Of a stretch of DNA of 64,000 nucleotides, positions 25,238 through 36,200 are shown in pieces. The stretch is taken from the NCBI GenBank assembly GCA_002163155.1, contig MAAO01000005.1, forward strand, positions 62,001-126,000, written 5' to 3'. The notes below the pieces were generated by a model. It was not told the origin of the DNA and did no database searches. It saw only the letters and a list, made by a program, of their open reading frames with translations. The stretch comes from Halobacteriovorax marinus. GTDB lineage: Bacteria > Bdellovibrionota > Bacteriovoracia > Bacteriovoracales > Bacteriovoracaceae. The position numbers and the translations under genes are program-made. How positions within the stretch are numbered: position 1 is the first letter of the stretch; every line of letters starts with the position of its first letter.

Positions 25238-25594
25238 ATGGAAATGTTAAAGACTATGTTAATTGCTGCTTTCGTTGTATTTCTCGGAATGGAAGTTGCG
25301 AATGCTAAAATTCAAAAGATCTCAGTAAAGAATGTAAAACCAACGACTAGAGCGGCTGGTTTTCAAACTTTTGCTGGTCAAATTTTAAGAACAGGTGACT
25401 TAGAAATAGCCAGAAGAAGAGTTATTCAAGCTGAAAAAGTTATAAAGGGAGATTTCATCGAAATGAAAAATGGTGAAATTTTCTACCCAGAAGAGATTGA
25501 ATTTGTCTTCTCTATCAAGGCCGCTAAGGGACCAAGAATTTTTAAGGCCCCAAAAGAAGAGGAAAGAGCACCACAAGATCAAGACTCAAACTAA
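25238..25594 (+). CDS. Small exported hypothetical protein
   Basis: A 118-residue protein with a signal peptide (MLIAAFVVFLGMEVANA, cleavage before KIQKIS). The mature part is basic, strand-rich and ends in a Lys/Glu/Pro-rich tail. No family is recognised. It has its own structured leader and a strong terminator, so it is expressed alone, possibly under post-transcriptional control. Confidence 0.7.
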   Translation: MEMLKTMLIAAFVVFLGMEVANAKIQKISVKNVKPTTRAAGFQTFAGQILRTGDLEIARRRVIQAEKVIKGDFIEMKNGEIFYPEEIEFVFSIKAAKGPRIFKAPKEEERAPQDQDSN

Positions 25595-25633
25595 TCCCCT
25601 AACCTTCGATTTAACACTTGAAGTAAATGACCT

Positions 25634-25663
25634 AAAGGCCCAGCGAAAGTTGGGCCTTTTTTT
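25634..25663 (+). terminator. Rho-independent terminator
   Basis: A 9-bp perfect stem (AAAGGCCCA with TGGGCCTTT), an 8-base loop and a T-run. It terminates the gene at 25238-25594 and ends at the stop of the convergent S66 gene. Confidence 0.88.
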
Positions 25664-26696
25664 ATTCGGAACAGCTCTCTTCTAAAAATTTAAAAGTAAC
25701 TTTCTCTCTGGAAGAGATGATCTCCACTAGAGTCTCAGAAGGGATAGTAACCATGGGTACAATATGTCCACAATCAAAGTTTGTGATTATGGGATAATCA
25801 CGCTCCCCCACAACTTCTACAATCAACTCATCATAGGTAAAGGGAGCTCCTTCACTACTATATACTTCAGGTTTTGAAATAATAAGCCCTGCTATTTGAT
25901 CAAATACTCCCATAAGTTTTAACTGAGTCAGATGCCTTTCTTCCTTAGATAAAGGGGCATCCATTTCTTCTATGAGTAAAATTCTCCCCTTTAATTCTGG
26001 CCAATAATCAGTACCAGCAGCACTCATAAGGGTGTTTAAGTTGGCAGCTATTATTGGTGCACGAGCTGTCCCACTACTGAGAGAAGTCCAACCTGTATTT
26101 TCCTGCCATTCTCTTTTGACATTCTTCCAGTCACCATTACGCCAGTCACGCATATGATTTGACCACTTTTTTGGACATTTAACTTCACGCTCTCCACTAG
26201 TATGATTCATAACTGCTTGTAAGAACCAATCAGTGGATTCACTAATTCCATTGGGCCACTCTCCAAGCCAGCACATTACCGCTGGTCCATAGAAAGTACG
26301 AAGGCGTGAATATTTTAAAATAGCAAGATGTAGAGAAGTCACATCGGAATAACCGCAAATAACTTTTCGCGACTTTGCAATGAGATCAAAATCTAAGTAT
26401 TCGATCATACTATTAGAATTGTAGCCGCCAATAGTAGAAATGAGTCCCCTGACTTTGGGATCATTGATGAGTTCCATAAATTCACGGGCTCGTTCCTCTC
26501 CAGAAGCGCTTCGGTAACCCTCGTGACTACGAGAGCTTGTTAGAGTACCTAATTTAACTTTAAAACCCATCTCTTCTAAGTTCTTTATTCCATTATCAAA
26601 GAGCTCTGGATTAACCTTGTATGAGGGAGAAGAAGGTGTAAAAACACCAATAGTGTCTCCAGGTTTTAAAAATTTGGGGAGAATGAGTTCTTTCAT
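25662..26696 (-). CDS. LD-carboxypeptidase/MccF-like serine peptidase (S66 family)
   Basis: About 344 residues. I place the start at the ATG ending at 26696 (MKELILPKFLKPGD) and not at 26777, because the longer form would read through the terminator of the upstream RND gene. Family signs are the N-terminal GDTIGVFTPSSP, FYGPAVMCWLG-type region, LLIEEMDAPLS and the closing NFDCGHIVPMVTIP. S66 members include cytosolic LD-carboxypeptidase A, which trims murein tetrapeptides, and MccF, which detoxifies microcin C. The catalytic triad is Ser-Glu-His; the expected His is in DCGH. The MccF or LdcA choice is not settled. The extended insert around 190-230 is more MccF-like. Confidence 0.82.
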   Translation of the reverse strand: MKELILPKFLKPGDTIGVFTPSSPSYKVNPELFDNGIKNLEEMGFKVKLGTLTSSRSHEGYRSASGEERAREFMELINDPKVRGLISTIGGYNSNSMIEYLDFDLIAKSRKVICGYSDVTSLHLAILKYSRLRTFYGPAVMCWLGEWPNGISESTDWFLQAVMNHTSGEREVKCPKKWSNHMRDWRNGDWKNVKREWQENTGWTSLSSGTARAPIIAANLNTLMSAAGTDYWPELKGRILLIEEMDAPLSKEERHLTQLKLMGVFDQIAGLIISKPEVYSSEGAPFTYDELIVEVVGERDYPIITNFDCGHIVPMVTIPSETLVEIISSREKVTFKFLEESCSE

Positions 26697-26762
26697 TGTG
26701 AATTCTCTATTTATAGTAGTAAATAAAAAATTATAACATAGAAAAAGTTGTAAAATAAAACC

Positions 26763-26787
26763 AAAAAAAGCGCTCAAAAAGAGCGCT
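26763..26787 (-). terminator. Rho-independent terminator of the RND gene
   Basis: On the minus strand AGCGCT, a 7-base loop and AGCGCT are followed by T6. It lies about 25 bases after the RND pump stop codon. Confidence 0.85.
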
Positions 26788-26812
26788 GATTAAAATTTTA
26801 TTTATAAGAGTT

Positions 26813-29800
26813 CTATTGTAATTGATCACCATCTGTAGAGACTTCTTCTTTTACAAGTAAATCAGCAGATATATTAGACCCAATGTACTCAGAAGCTTCC
26901 ACGACTGGAGCTACGAAATTATTAAACTTACCTTTAAGGCCTGGAATCCTATTTATAAGTTTCCAAGAATCTCTTTGTATCTCAAGTAATGAAGGCAGAG
27001 CAAAGAGCGTTAAAGTCGTAGCAAACAATAATCCCCACCCCATAGAAAGAGCTAGAGGTTTAGTGAAACCACTATCGCCTCCAAGTCCGTAGGCCATAGG
27101 GAACACACCACCTAAAGTGGTAATAGATGTGAGGATAATTGCCCTAAATCGGCTTACGGCACCCTCGTGAATATCTTCCCTAGTGAGCTGCCATACTTTG
27201 GATTTCTTTCTATTAATCGTATCAACCATAATGAGAGAGTCATTAACAACAACTCCTGCCATCCCCATAATTCCCACCATCGCCATGACATCAATCGCTT
27301 GACCATGAAAGTAGAAGGCCCATACAACACCTATGAGACCAAAGGGAATGGCCATACCAATGATAACAGGTTGTATAAAAGATTTTAATATGAGAGCTAA
27401 AACAAAGAGAATCAAAAGCACACAGGAGATCATCATCTTATTCATCGCCTTAGAATTTTTGGCCTCTTGAATATCAGCATCTTCTAATGCAAAGCTAAGT
27501 TGTGGAATCTTCTTCTTTAAAAGAGGAAACTGAGCTTTTAAAATTTCTCCAATTTTCTCTTTCTTAAGTATTGTTTCATCATAACTTAAATCAAAATTCA
27601 AAGATCTCTTTAAATCCTCGTGTGATATTGATTTTAACGACTTTACTTGTTGCCACTGTCCAAGCTTAGCTAAAATGACACTTGAACCATTATCTACATT
27701 TATTTTAAGGTTGTTGAGTTTATCGTAAGTTAGATCTTTACCATCTTCAAAGTAGCCGTAAATATTTACGATTTCACCATTGTAGCGATATTCTTTAATT
27801 TTTCTCTTACGCACATAACCCTGAACTCTTGCACTCAAATCAATCGGACTTAGTCCATAAGTATAGAGAGCTTCTTTATTGGGTACAAACATCCAAGTAT
27901 TACCAATGAGATCAGGATCAATATAGACATCTTTAATACCTTTAACTTTAGAAAAAACAGACTTAACTTCGTCAATAACGAATTGATCTCTAAGATTTCC
28001 CTCTACGAAAGCAGATAATTTAAAGATATTTTCTTTCTTATCGTCGTAACCATCTTTTGCTTTTCTAATGCTTAGAACTTCAAAGTCACTAGTTTTAAGT
28101 TTTACTAATTCTTTCTCAATTAAATTTAAAATAAATGTCTTATCTGCTTCGATATTTTCATGAGTTTGAGAGAATCTAATATTGATACCAGCGTAACGAT
28201 AGCCTTCCTTTCGTTCTCCATTAAACCAATTACGACCAATTTTTGTCGTCATATAAGTGTATTTCTTCTTATCAATTTTAGCTAATAAGGTATCAATTGG
28301 TTTTAGTAACTGCTGTGTTTCTAAGAGAGAATTAGATTTCTTTAAAACAACGTCAATTTTTATTTTCTCACTACCTATTCTTAAATTAAATTTAAAAGGA
28401 ACCTTTTCTTTTGTAAGAACAAATGTTCCAACAAGAGAAACTACAAGTAGAACTGAAACAATATAGCGCCACTTTAAAGAAAAAGAGAGTGCGCGAGAAT
28501 AAACTCGACTCAACTTTGAAAATAGAGAGTTCTTTTTTTCAATCTTTGGTTTTTTCACAAAGTGAGCGAGATGATTTGGCAGTAGAAAGAAACATTCAAA
28601 TAAACTCATTGATAAGGCCGCTATCACAACCCATGGAATCGCTTTTAATATATCAGAGAGTCCTGATTCAGTGAAAAGTATGGGTGCAAAAGCTATGATC
28701 GTAGTAAGAACCGTTCCAGTAATAGGAATCATCGTCTCACTGACAGCTTTAATTGCAGATTCTCTAGGAGAGAGCCCCAGCTCTAGTTTTTGCATGTAGA
28801 GCTCAGAGACAATGATCGCATCATCTACAAGTATCCCTACTATGAGTAACATTCCTACAACAGAAATAAGATCTATGTTGATATTTAAAAGACTAAGAAC
28901 TGTGAAAGTTGCCAAGTAAGCAAGAGGTAGTCCAAAGCTTGTCATCAGGGCAGATTTTATTCCAAAGAAAGAAAATAGAATAAGAAGTACTAGTGTACCT
29001 CCCATGAATCCATTTACATTGAGAACATTTAATTGCCTTTCAATAAAAGAAGGACCATCTCCTGTAATAATGATTTCTAATTCTTCAGGGATATTTTTAT
29101 TAAGTTTTACCAAGACCTTTTCTAGATCAGTCTTCATATCGATAATATCTGAGTCTAAGTCTTTAAAAAGAACAAGTGTCATGGCGGGTACACCATTGGT
29201 AAAGTTTGCCGTTTCTGCTTCAGCTATTTTATATTCAACTTTCGCCACATCTTTTAAGCGAATAAGGTTACCGCTGGCATTCCCTTTCACTATGACATTT
29301 TCAAGATCACTCATGTCTTTAACATCGTTCTCTATTTCAACACTTACCACATTACCATTTTTCTTAATTGTCCCAAGAGGAAGAAAGGCGAACCTTCTAA
29401 TCATGGTATTTACAAGTCTTGAGAGTTCAATTTCATACTTAGAAAGTTTATCTGCATCAAACTTCACATAAATCTGAGGTTTTGCAGACCAATTCCCTAC
29501 TTCAACAATTCCAGGAATTCGACGTAATTTCTTCTCTGCACCACTCACCCACTTTTGGTGAATAGGATTATTCTCATTAAAATTTAAAACAGAGAGAGAT
29601 GAAAACCAGAATGAAGTCATTTTGTGATTAACCACTTTCAGATTTTCAACTTCATCAGGAAGGGTTGAACTTAAGTTCTTAACTGAGGCGTCTACTTTTT
29701 CAAAGAGATCTTCTACATCTTTAAAAGAATCTTTTATTTGTAGATTAATATTTACATAACCTGGACCCGATGTTGAGACTAACTTCTCAATTCCAGCAAA

Positions 29801-30022
29801 GGCCTTAATTGATTCTTCTAAGGGAGTTGTGAGAAATTGCTCAACTTGATAAGGAGTCGCTCCGGGAAGTGAAGCTGAAACGGAAATTCTCTTTTCCTTC
29901 CACTGAGGAATGAGATCTCTCTTCATAGAAGATATTGATATGAGACCTAGAATAACTATTCCCAAACTCAAAGTGTTCACGACAAAGCTATTATCAACAA
30001 AGTATTCAATTATTTTTTTCAT
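26813..30022 (-). CDS. RND efflux transporter, AcrB-like (HAE family)
   Basis: About 1069 residues with the AcrB layout: a first helix, a large periplasmic porter region, helices 2-6, a second periplasmic region and helices 8-12. Typical segments are SASLPGATPYQVEQFLTTPLEE near the start, VGILVDDAIIVSE with the helix-4 Asp pair, and VVNDSLIMVD in the second half. The ATG at 30022 is chosen over a GTG four codons earlier because GGGAG lies 7 bases upstream of the ATG. No membrane fusion protein or TolC-type gene is adjacent, so it is an orphan pump whose partners are elsewhere, if any. Confidence 0.9.
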   Translation of the reverse strand: MKKIIEYFVDNSFVVNTLSLGIVILGLISISSMKRDLIPQWKEKRISVSASLPGATPYQVEQFLTTPLEESIKAFAGIEKLVSTSGPGYVNINLQIKDSFKDVEDLFEKVDASVKNLSSTLPDEVENLKVVNHKMTSFWFSSLSVLNFNENNPIHQKWVSGAEKKLRRIPGIVEVGNWSAKPQIYVKFDADKLSKYEIELSRLVNTMIRRFAFLPLGTIKKNGNVVSVEIENDVKDMSDLENVIVKGNASGNLIRLKDVAKVEYKIAEAETANFTNGVPAMTLVLFKDLDSDIIDMKTDLEKVLVKLNKNIPEELEIIITGDGPSFIERQLNVLNVNGFMGGTLVLLILFSFFGIKSALMTSFGLPLAYLATFTVLSLLNINIDLISVVGMLLIVGILVDDAIIVSELYMQKLELGLSPRESAIKAVSETMIPITGTVLTTIIAFAPILFTESGLSDILKAIPWVVIAALSMSLFECFFLLPNHLAHFVKKPKIEKKNSLFSKLSRVYSRALSFSLKWRYIVSVLLVVSLVGTFVLTKEKVPFKFNLRIGSEKIKIDVVLKKSNSLLETQQLLKPIDTLLAKIDKKKYTYMTTKIGRNWFNGERKEGYRYAGINIRFSQTHENIEADKTFILNLIEKELVKLKTSDFEVLSIRKAKDGYDDKKENIFKLSAFVEGNLRDQFVIDEVKSVFSKVKGIKDVYIDPDLIGNTWMFVPNKEALYTYGLSPIDLSARVQGYVRKRKIKEYRYNGEIVNIYGYFEDGKDLTYDKLNNLKINVDNGSSVILAKLGQWQQVKSLKSISHEDLKRSLNFDLSYDETILKKEKIGEILKAQFPLLKKKIPQLSFALEDADIQEAKNSKAMNKMMISCVLLILFVLALILKSFIQPVIIGMAIPFGLIGVVWAFYFHGQAIDVMAMVGIMGMAGVVVNDSLIMVDTINRKKSKVWQLTREDIHEGAVSRFRAIILTSITTLGGVFPMAYGLGGDSGFTKPLALSMGWGLLFATTLTLFALPSLLEIQRDSWKLINRIPGLKGKFNNFVAPVVEASEYIGSNISADLLVKEEVSTDGDQLQ

Positions 30023-30115
30023 GGAAACTCCCACTACTTTCTAGCAATAAGTTGTATTTATTGCAATCGTCTGTAGAGAATTTACAGGATTTTAACCTAA
30101 TCTAGATATTTGATA

Positions 30116-31675
30116 TTAAAGGGTTTCATGACCTTTTTCGGTCTGAATCATACTCATAGCAATGCGAACACCATCTACGGCCGCAGAAGTAATCCCACCA
30201 GCGTGTCCAGCTCCCTCTCCACAAGGAAAGAGTCCTCTATGAGTAGTAGATTCAAGAGTCACTTTGTCGCGGCTAATTGTTACTGGGGCAGAAGTTCTCG
30301 TCTCAGGCGCCAAGAGCAGAGCATTCTTAGAAACAAAACCATTCATTCTCTGATCAAATTGTGTGAGAGCATCTCTTAGGTGATTAGTTACAAAATCTGG
30401 AAGTATTTCACTAATTTGCGCTTCTACTATACCAGAAGGTGTGGAGGTTTTAGGCATAGTAGATTTACCTACACTCCCATCTAAAAAGTCTTTTAAAGTT
30501 TGCGATGGCAACTCTTTACCAGAGGCCAGCTCACTAGAAACTTCAAAGGCCTTCTTTTCAATACCGTGTTGAAAGTCTAATCCACCTAGAACATTTTCTG
30601 TTGAAAAGTCTTGATTGGCCTTAACAGAAACAACGAGCGCAGAGTTGGACCATCTAGAATTCCTAGCATAGTTACTCATACCATTAACAACAATTCCATC
30701 AGCTTCAGTTCCTGAAGAAAGAACATATCCACCAGGACACATACAAAAACTGTAAGTTCCTTTGTCTGTTTTCTTATTTTCAAAACTTAATCTATATCTA
30801 GCAGCACCTAAGTGACTTTTCGCAAAATCACCGTACTGCATTTTATCAATGAGTTCACGGGGGTGCTCTATTCTAACTCCCACTGCAAAATCTTTTGGAC
30901 TCATGCTCACTTTATTTTCTTCAAGATGCTTATAAACTTCTTTAGCTGAGTGTCCAGTGGCCAAAACTATATTATTAGAAAAAAGCTCTTTGCCGTTATC
31001 TAACCTTACTCCAACCACTTGGTCATCTTTATAAATTAATTCGTCCACTCGTGTATTATAGAGAATCTGACTTCCCCTAGAGACTAAGAAATCACTTATT
31101 TTATTAATCAGACCTCTAATCTTATTAGATCCTAAATGAGGATTAGTCACATAGGCTGTATCTTTTGGGGCGCCAAAATCGACAAGACGATTCATGACAT
31201 ATTGAACGTAAGGTGATTTTATTCGCGTGATTAATTTTCCATCACTGAAGAGTCCAGCTCCGCCCTCTCCGTAGCATACATTATTTTCTGTATTGAACTC
31301 TCCGTAGCGCCAAAACCTTGCAATAAACTTCATTCGTTTATGCGCTCTCTCACCTCTTTCAATAACTATTGAAGGGATGCCATATTCAGCAAGTCTAAGG
31401 GCACAGAAAAGTCCACCGGGCCCAGCTCCAATTATAATTGGTGTTTGCTTGAAAGCTCCCAGCTCATGAAATTGTTCAACCACACCAGAGAACTTTTCCC
31501 CCGCTTCAACAATTTCTATATTGTAATTATAACGAGGTCTTTTTCCGCGGTTAGATCCTCTGGCATCTAGCGCCTGAGATAAAATGCGAAAATCTACCAT
31601 TTTCTGATATTTCTTCTGTAGATATTCTTCAACATCCCCTTCAAAATCGAGAACAAATTGTACTTTTTTAGACAT
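30116..31675 (-). CDS. FAD-dependent dehydrogenase (COG2509-like)
   Basis: A 519-residue protein. An N-terminal small domain (about 1-75) precedes a dinucleotide-binding motif GAGPGGLFCALRLAEYG (about 83-99) followed by IVIERG. A C-terminal part ends with GLFPCGEGAGHAGGITSAAVDG, the FAD-binding closing motif of the uncharacterised FAD-dependent dehydrogenase group, and has CMCPGG (about 318). The reaction is unknown. The gene is monocistronic and divergent from cinA. Confidence 0.85.
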   Translation of the reverse strand: MSKKVQFVLDFEGDVEEYLQKKYQKMVDFRILSQALDARGSNRGKRPRYNYNIEIVEAGEKFSGVVEQFHELGAFKQTPIIIGAGPGGLFCALRLAEYGIPSIVIERGERAHKRMKFIARFWRYGEFNTENNVCYGEGGAGLFSDGKLITRIKSPYVQYVMNRLVDFGAPKDTAYVTNPHLGSNKIRGLINKISDFLVSRGSQILYNTRVDELIYKDDQVVGVRLDNGKELFSNNIVLATGHSAKEVYKHLEENKVSMSPKDFAVGVRIEHPRELIDKMQYGDFAKSHLGAARYRLSFENKKTDKGTYSFCMCPGGYVLSSGTEADGIVVNGMSNYARNSRWSNSALVVSVKANQDFSTENVLGGLDFQHGIEKKAFEVSSELASGKELPSQTLKDFLDGSVGKSTMPKTSTPSGIVEAQISEILPDFVTNHLRDALTQFDQRMNGFVSKNALLLAPETRTSAPVTISRDKVTLESTTHRGLFPCGEGAGHAGGITSAAVDGVRIAMSMIQTEKGHETL

Positions 31676-31756
31676 GCTCTTTCATATCATTAACTTTGCT
31701 AACTGTCGGTAGAAAGGTATAATTTATAGGAAAAGAGCTTTAATTTTAAGGAATAT

Positions 31757-33004
31757 ATGAAAACTGCACTACTCATAATTGGTGACGAAATCTTGGCCGG
31801 GAATACCAGAGACCTAAATGGCCACTGGCTATCTACCTATTTACCAAAATTAGGTCTGAGTTTAAATCAAATAAAAATAGTTCATGATGGTAAAGAAGAA
31901 ATTCAAGCTTCATTAGATATCTTATTTAAAGATCACGATATTGTTTTTTGTAGTGGCGGATTAGGTCCTACCAAAGATGATATTACCAAGAATGTGATGG
32001 CCGACTACTTTAATAAAGAGCTTATATCTGACGCAAAATCAATTTCACACATTGAAAATCTCTATAAGAAAATTGATAAAGAGTGGACAACAGAAACCAA
32101 TGATTATCACTTCTATCCACAAGATTTTGAACTCACAGATAATATAAATGGACTGGCCCCAGGGCTTTTTTACCACGAAAATGAAAAGACCATTCTCTGT
32201 GCTCCTGGAGTACCTAGAGAATTTAGCTCTATGGTGGAAGAGGTATTTACACCAAAGCTCATCTCTCTCTATGGTACGGAAGTCTTTAAACCCACAGAGC
32301 TCTTCTCTATAAGAACAAAGGGAATGCCGGAAGAGAAAATATTTACAACTCTCTGTCCAACTCTCTGGGAAGACCTTTCAAAGATGGCCAAAGTGAGCTC
32401 ACTTCCCCATCTTCTAGGTGTAGATATAGTTCTATATATGGATAAATCAAAATCAGAAGAAATTAAGAAAGAGGTTATTGAGCTTATCAACTCTTCTCCC
32501 TTAAAAGAATATGTGTGGCAATTTGGAAATCTAGAATTAGAAGAGTTAGTTGTAAAACTTGCAACAGAGAAAAATCTCACGATAGGTTTTGCAGAGTCTT
32601 GCACAGGAGGACTAACTTCTTCAAAAATTACCAATATCAGTGGAAGTTCAAGAGTTCTCTTAGGTTCAATTATTAGTTATGCAAACTCTATCAAGGAAAA
32701 TATGCTGAACGTCAGTAGAGTGACTTTGGAGAATCATGGTGCTGTTAGTAAAGAGTGCGCCCATGAAATGGCAAATGGCGCACGTGTGGCCATTGGTTGT
32801 GACATCTCGATTTCCTATACCGGAATCGCCGGCCCAACTGGTGGCAGCGAAGAAAAACCAGTGGGAACAGTGGGAATTGGCTGGAGTACAAAAGAGACTT
32901 CAGGCAGTGACATCTTTAACTTTAGAGGTGACCGCGTGGGACTAAAAGAAAGATTCTCAAGAATGGGGCTCTTCCTCTTACTCGATCTAATTAAGAAGTA
33001 TTAA
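31757..33004 (+). CDS. cinA: CinA-like nicotinamide-nucleotide amidase
   Basis: A 415-residue two-domain protein. Residues 1 to about 170 are the MoaB-like COG1058 domain (IIGDEILAGNTRDLN, CSGGLGPTKDD). Residues about 255-415 are the PncC amidase domain (GFAESCTGGL, YTGIAGPTGG, KPVGTVGIGW). CinA proteins recycle nicotinamide mononucleotide in the pyridine nucleotide cycle; the N-terminal domain may have ADP-ribose pyrophosphatase activity. Length and motif order are standard. Confidence 0.93.
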   Translation: MKTALLIIGDEILAGNTRDLNGHWLSTYLPKLGLSLNQIKIVHDGKEEIQASLDILFKDHDIVFCSGGLGPTKDDITKNVMADYFNKELISDAKSISHIENLYKKIDKEWTTETNDYHFYPQDFELTDNINGLAPGLFYHENEKTILCAPGVPREFSSMVEEVFTPKLISLYGTEVFKPTELFSIRTKGMPEEKIFTTLCPTLWEDLSKMAKVSSLPHLLGVDIVLYMDKSKSEEIKKEVIELINSSPLKEYVWQFGNLELEELVVKLATEKNLTIGFAESCTGGLTSSKITNISGSSRVLLGSIISYANSIKENMLNVSRVTLENHGAVSKECAHEMANGARVAIGCDISISYTGIAGPTGGSEEKPVGTVGIGWSTKETSGSDIFNFRGDRVGLKERFSRMGLFLLLDLIKKY

Positions 33005-33014
33005 CAAATTCCCT

Positions 33015-33058
33015 CTGCCCTTTCATTTATCCGAGTTTCTGACTTGGATATAGGGCAG
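33015..33058. terminator. Long interrupted hairpin after cinA
   Basis: CTGCCCT pairs with AGGGCAG at the outer end and TATCCxAG with CTxGGATA inside, forming one long interrupted stem 10 bases after the cinA stop. The tail is A-rich, not T-rich, on this strand. The hairpin may end or stabilise the cinA transcript. Confidence 0.5.
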
Positions 33059-33238
33059 TCCCAAAAAAAACTCCCCTTCTAACGTACTGTAATTACATTA
33101 TTCTAAACTTCATTAAAGAATTCCTACAGCTTCATTTAAAATAGAGTCAAAACTTACCTAGTACAAAGGATTTTTCGCTTCCTCCCTTTAGGTCAGCTTA
33201 ATTTATACCGAAACGTAAGTCGTAGGAATTTAAAGAAC

Positions 33239-36200
33239 ATGAAACAAAACGGAATTTGGTACAATTTAAAACTTCTAATGGTTATGAGTTTTCTCGTAAC
33301 GCTAGCTAGTTGTGTCGAATCAGGAAGTGGAAATAAGAAGAAATCTTCTGCTTCCAGTTCATCTAGTTCAGGTGGCTCATCTGATGTTCCTGAAACTCCA
33401 ACTTTTGAATCATCATTAAATTTCTTTCAAGAAGGTTCTACTCAATCAACTTCGGGAATTACTATTCCTGTCTCATTTAATGATCGATTCTATTTACGTG
33501 GAAAACAAATTGATTTTTATATAAGCAATGGCAATACAACGAGTAGTAAGTGTTTAGTCTTTTCTTATACCAGCGGGACTACTTCTTACCTAGTGGCCAC
33601 GGCTACACCACAGTACTTTTATAACTTCTCTACTAATACACAAGAGTATTACTACTTAATTAGTCCAGGGGATGAAGTTAAAAATAAAACTTTCTGTCAA
33701 ACTCCAGGAGTGCAAGCAACTCTGTCGGCACAAAATCCTACTTACAACATCACTTATTCACTATTAAGTGTTTGTCCTACATGTTCTTCAGGCTTGTTTA
33801 ATAGTTCTACGACAACTCTCTATTCAGATGCTGGAAACGAAGTGACTGATGCTGATGTGAATCAGCTGAGTTTAACTTTTTCAAATACTATCAGTAATCC
33901 AGGAAGCCCAGGAATTATTTGTACAAGTTCAGCTGTCTGTAAAACTCAGGGATATGACTGCTGCGTAAGTGGACAGTGTGTAAATGATCAATCACTTAAA
34001 ACTGGTGTAGACACTTCTTTAAGTGCCTATCAAGATGCTCTTGCAGCAATTAGTTTAGATCCTACACTCTACTCAAGTTACCCTCAGTACTATAATTTGT
34101 GTCCAATTATTATTACTCCAGAGCCTACAGTTCCACCTATTACTAACCCTGCACTTACTGCACAACAAAGACTTGAAGAATTATATGAACTCTACCTGTG
34201 TACAACTCCTCAGGACGGAGAAGTTTCCTACTGTACTACGACTGTTGAAAATATCTCAAATCTAAGTGCAACAGTATTTACTCCAGTAGATGATAGAAAC
34301 TTTAATACTTATTATTCGGGTACGGCCGCTATCCCCAATCACTCGATCCATACTATTACTTATGGTGGACAAGTTTACTTTGAAAATGACAATTTTCTAT
34401 TAGCTGGAATCACCATTGGTCCTGGTGGAAATTTATCAGGAAATGACACATTAACAGATCCACAAGAACTAACATTTGGAGTCACTCCAACTCTTGCTGA
34501 TGACACTTTAAAAGTCACCTATAAAGTAGACGGAAGTTGTAGACAAGTGGGAACGACACTCGCAAAATGTGACAAGTACTTTGTCCAAGGGCAAAACCTT
34601 GGAAAGGCGTCTGATCATTATCCAGCTTCGCAAATATTCAATCTACCTTACTATGCCGACGCTAGTAAAACGATAAGTGTGACAGTTGATGATGCGATTG
34701 TGCAAAATGGTGCAGACTGGACCGCGAATAATTCAGCTCCTTCCTATGTAGAATTTCAATCTTCTTTTCAAGTGTTTGATACACAAATTATAAAAATTAC
34801 TTTCTATGTAGATACAACTGTTCATGCCATTATTGATAGTAAATTAATAGCGCAACAAGAGATTGCCATAAAGTGTGATTGTCCTGATTTAACATGTTCA
34901 CTTAAACCTGTTTATGTAGGCAATTCACTAATCGCTTCAGATTTTGTGTGCGAATATCCACAACCAAATCTACCACCAGCTCCACTCCAACAAACAGTTC
35001 TCCTGAGTTCTAAAACAGTTCCTATGAGATTCTATGATAATGACAACGGAGTTGAACATCAAAACGTCAACCTAACAACTCCTGTACAAGAAGGACTTGC
35101 TTTTGAATACACCAGTGGTGATTTAACAAAACCAAATAATGTTGCATCAGATATTGGATTTAATGAAATCAACGGAAGTATTAGTGGTCAGCCCGGTGCT
35201 GCTACAGAAGCAAAAGAAGTTGTTATAGTAAAAGGTAAAACTTACGATATTTTCGTAAACACTGGAACTTTCTCTAGTTGTTTTTACTGTGGAACAGATT
35301 ACTTCAGTAATCTCGCAAAAATCTTTCCAAGTAACTTTATTTTCAAAGGTGGTGGATACTTTCCACATCCATCTTCAACAGATGTAACCACTAGTGAAAT
35401 GAGATCGCATGATCTTATATTTGGTAGAGCTTGTTTTGTCCCAGCGACAATGCTTCCCTTCTCCCATGTGGCTAAGGCCAATCGCCAAGATCAAAGAAAA
35501 GACAGAATGTCATTGCAACATTTCTACTTTGCTAACGGCTATCAAAGAGATTGGTTTGGTTTTGATTATGGATCTGTTATTGGTTCATTTGATGGAGTGA
35601 CTTGGTTCTCCGTTGGTAATCAAAGAAGAATTAAGGCGGTTACAAATAGACTCTACTTAGCGATAAATGCTTATTACGGTGATCAAACAATAGAGAATTC
35701 ATTTTCAATTGACGTTAATGAAGCTTCAACTACTCCCAACTCAGGAGCATTTGTACAGTTGGATTATGATAGTGATGGGGCCCAATGTCAGAAGTATCAT
35801 TCTTGTGATACAGACCGGGATTGTGCAGCAAAACTTGGTTGGGAATATTCTTGTGCTAGTGTTTCTAGTTTACAATCAGCCTGGCCTGTCTTTGACCAAA
35901 ATGGAAAAGAAATTCCAGGACAAAGTAAATTCCTTAGACTTATTTCCATGAATGGTGGAAGTAGTGGGCCTAGTAAGAGATGTGTCTACAGAGGTAGAGG
36001 CGCTGCTTGTTTAGCAAACTTTAATACCATTTCAAATCCATCTGATACGTTCAATCAAACGGATGATGCAAAGTTATTTTCTTGTGCGTCTAATAGTTAT
36101 TGCCAAGCTTTTAACTCTCCAGGAAAAGTTCCTGCTTTTAATACTAAAATTTCTAGATATGCAAAATCTATAAAAACTTTAATAGCACAGGGAACACTCT

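Noticed and set aside
26697..26777. 27-codon N-terminal extension of the S66 peptidase
   Set aside because: It would cover the Rho-independent terminator of the RND gene and gives a hydrophobic leader unlike the family. The ATG at 26696 fits the family start.
29004..29471. A 155-codon plus-strand ORF inside the RND pump gene
   Set aside because: It lies fully antisense to a clear RND coding frame and has the Ser/Phe-rich composition of a shadow ORF.
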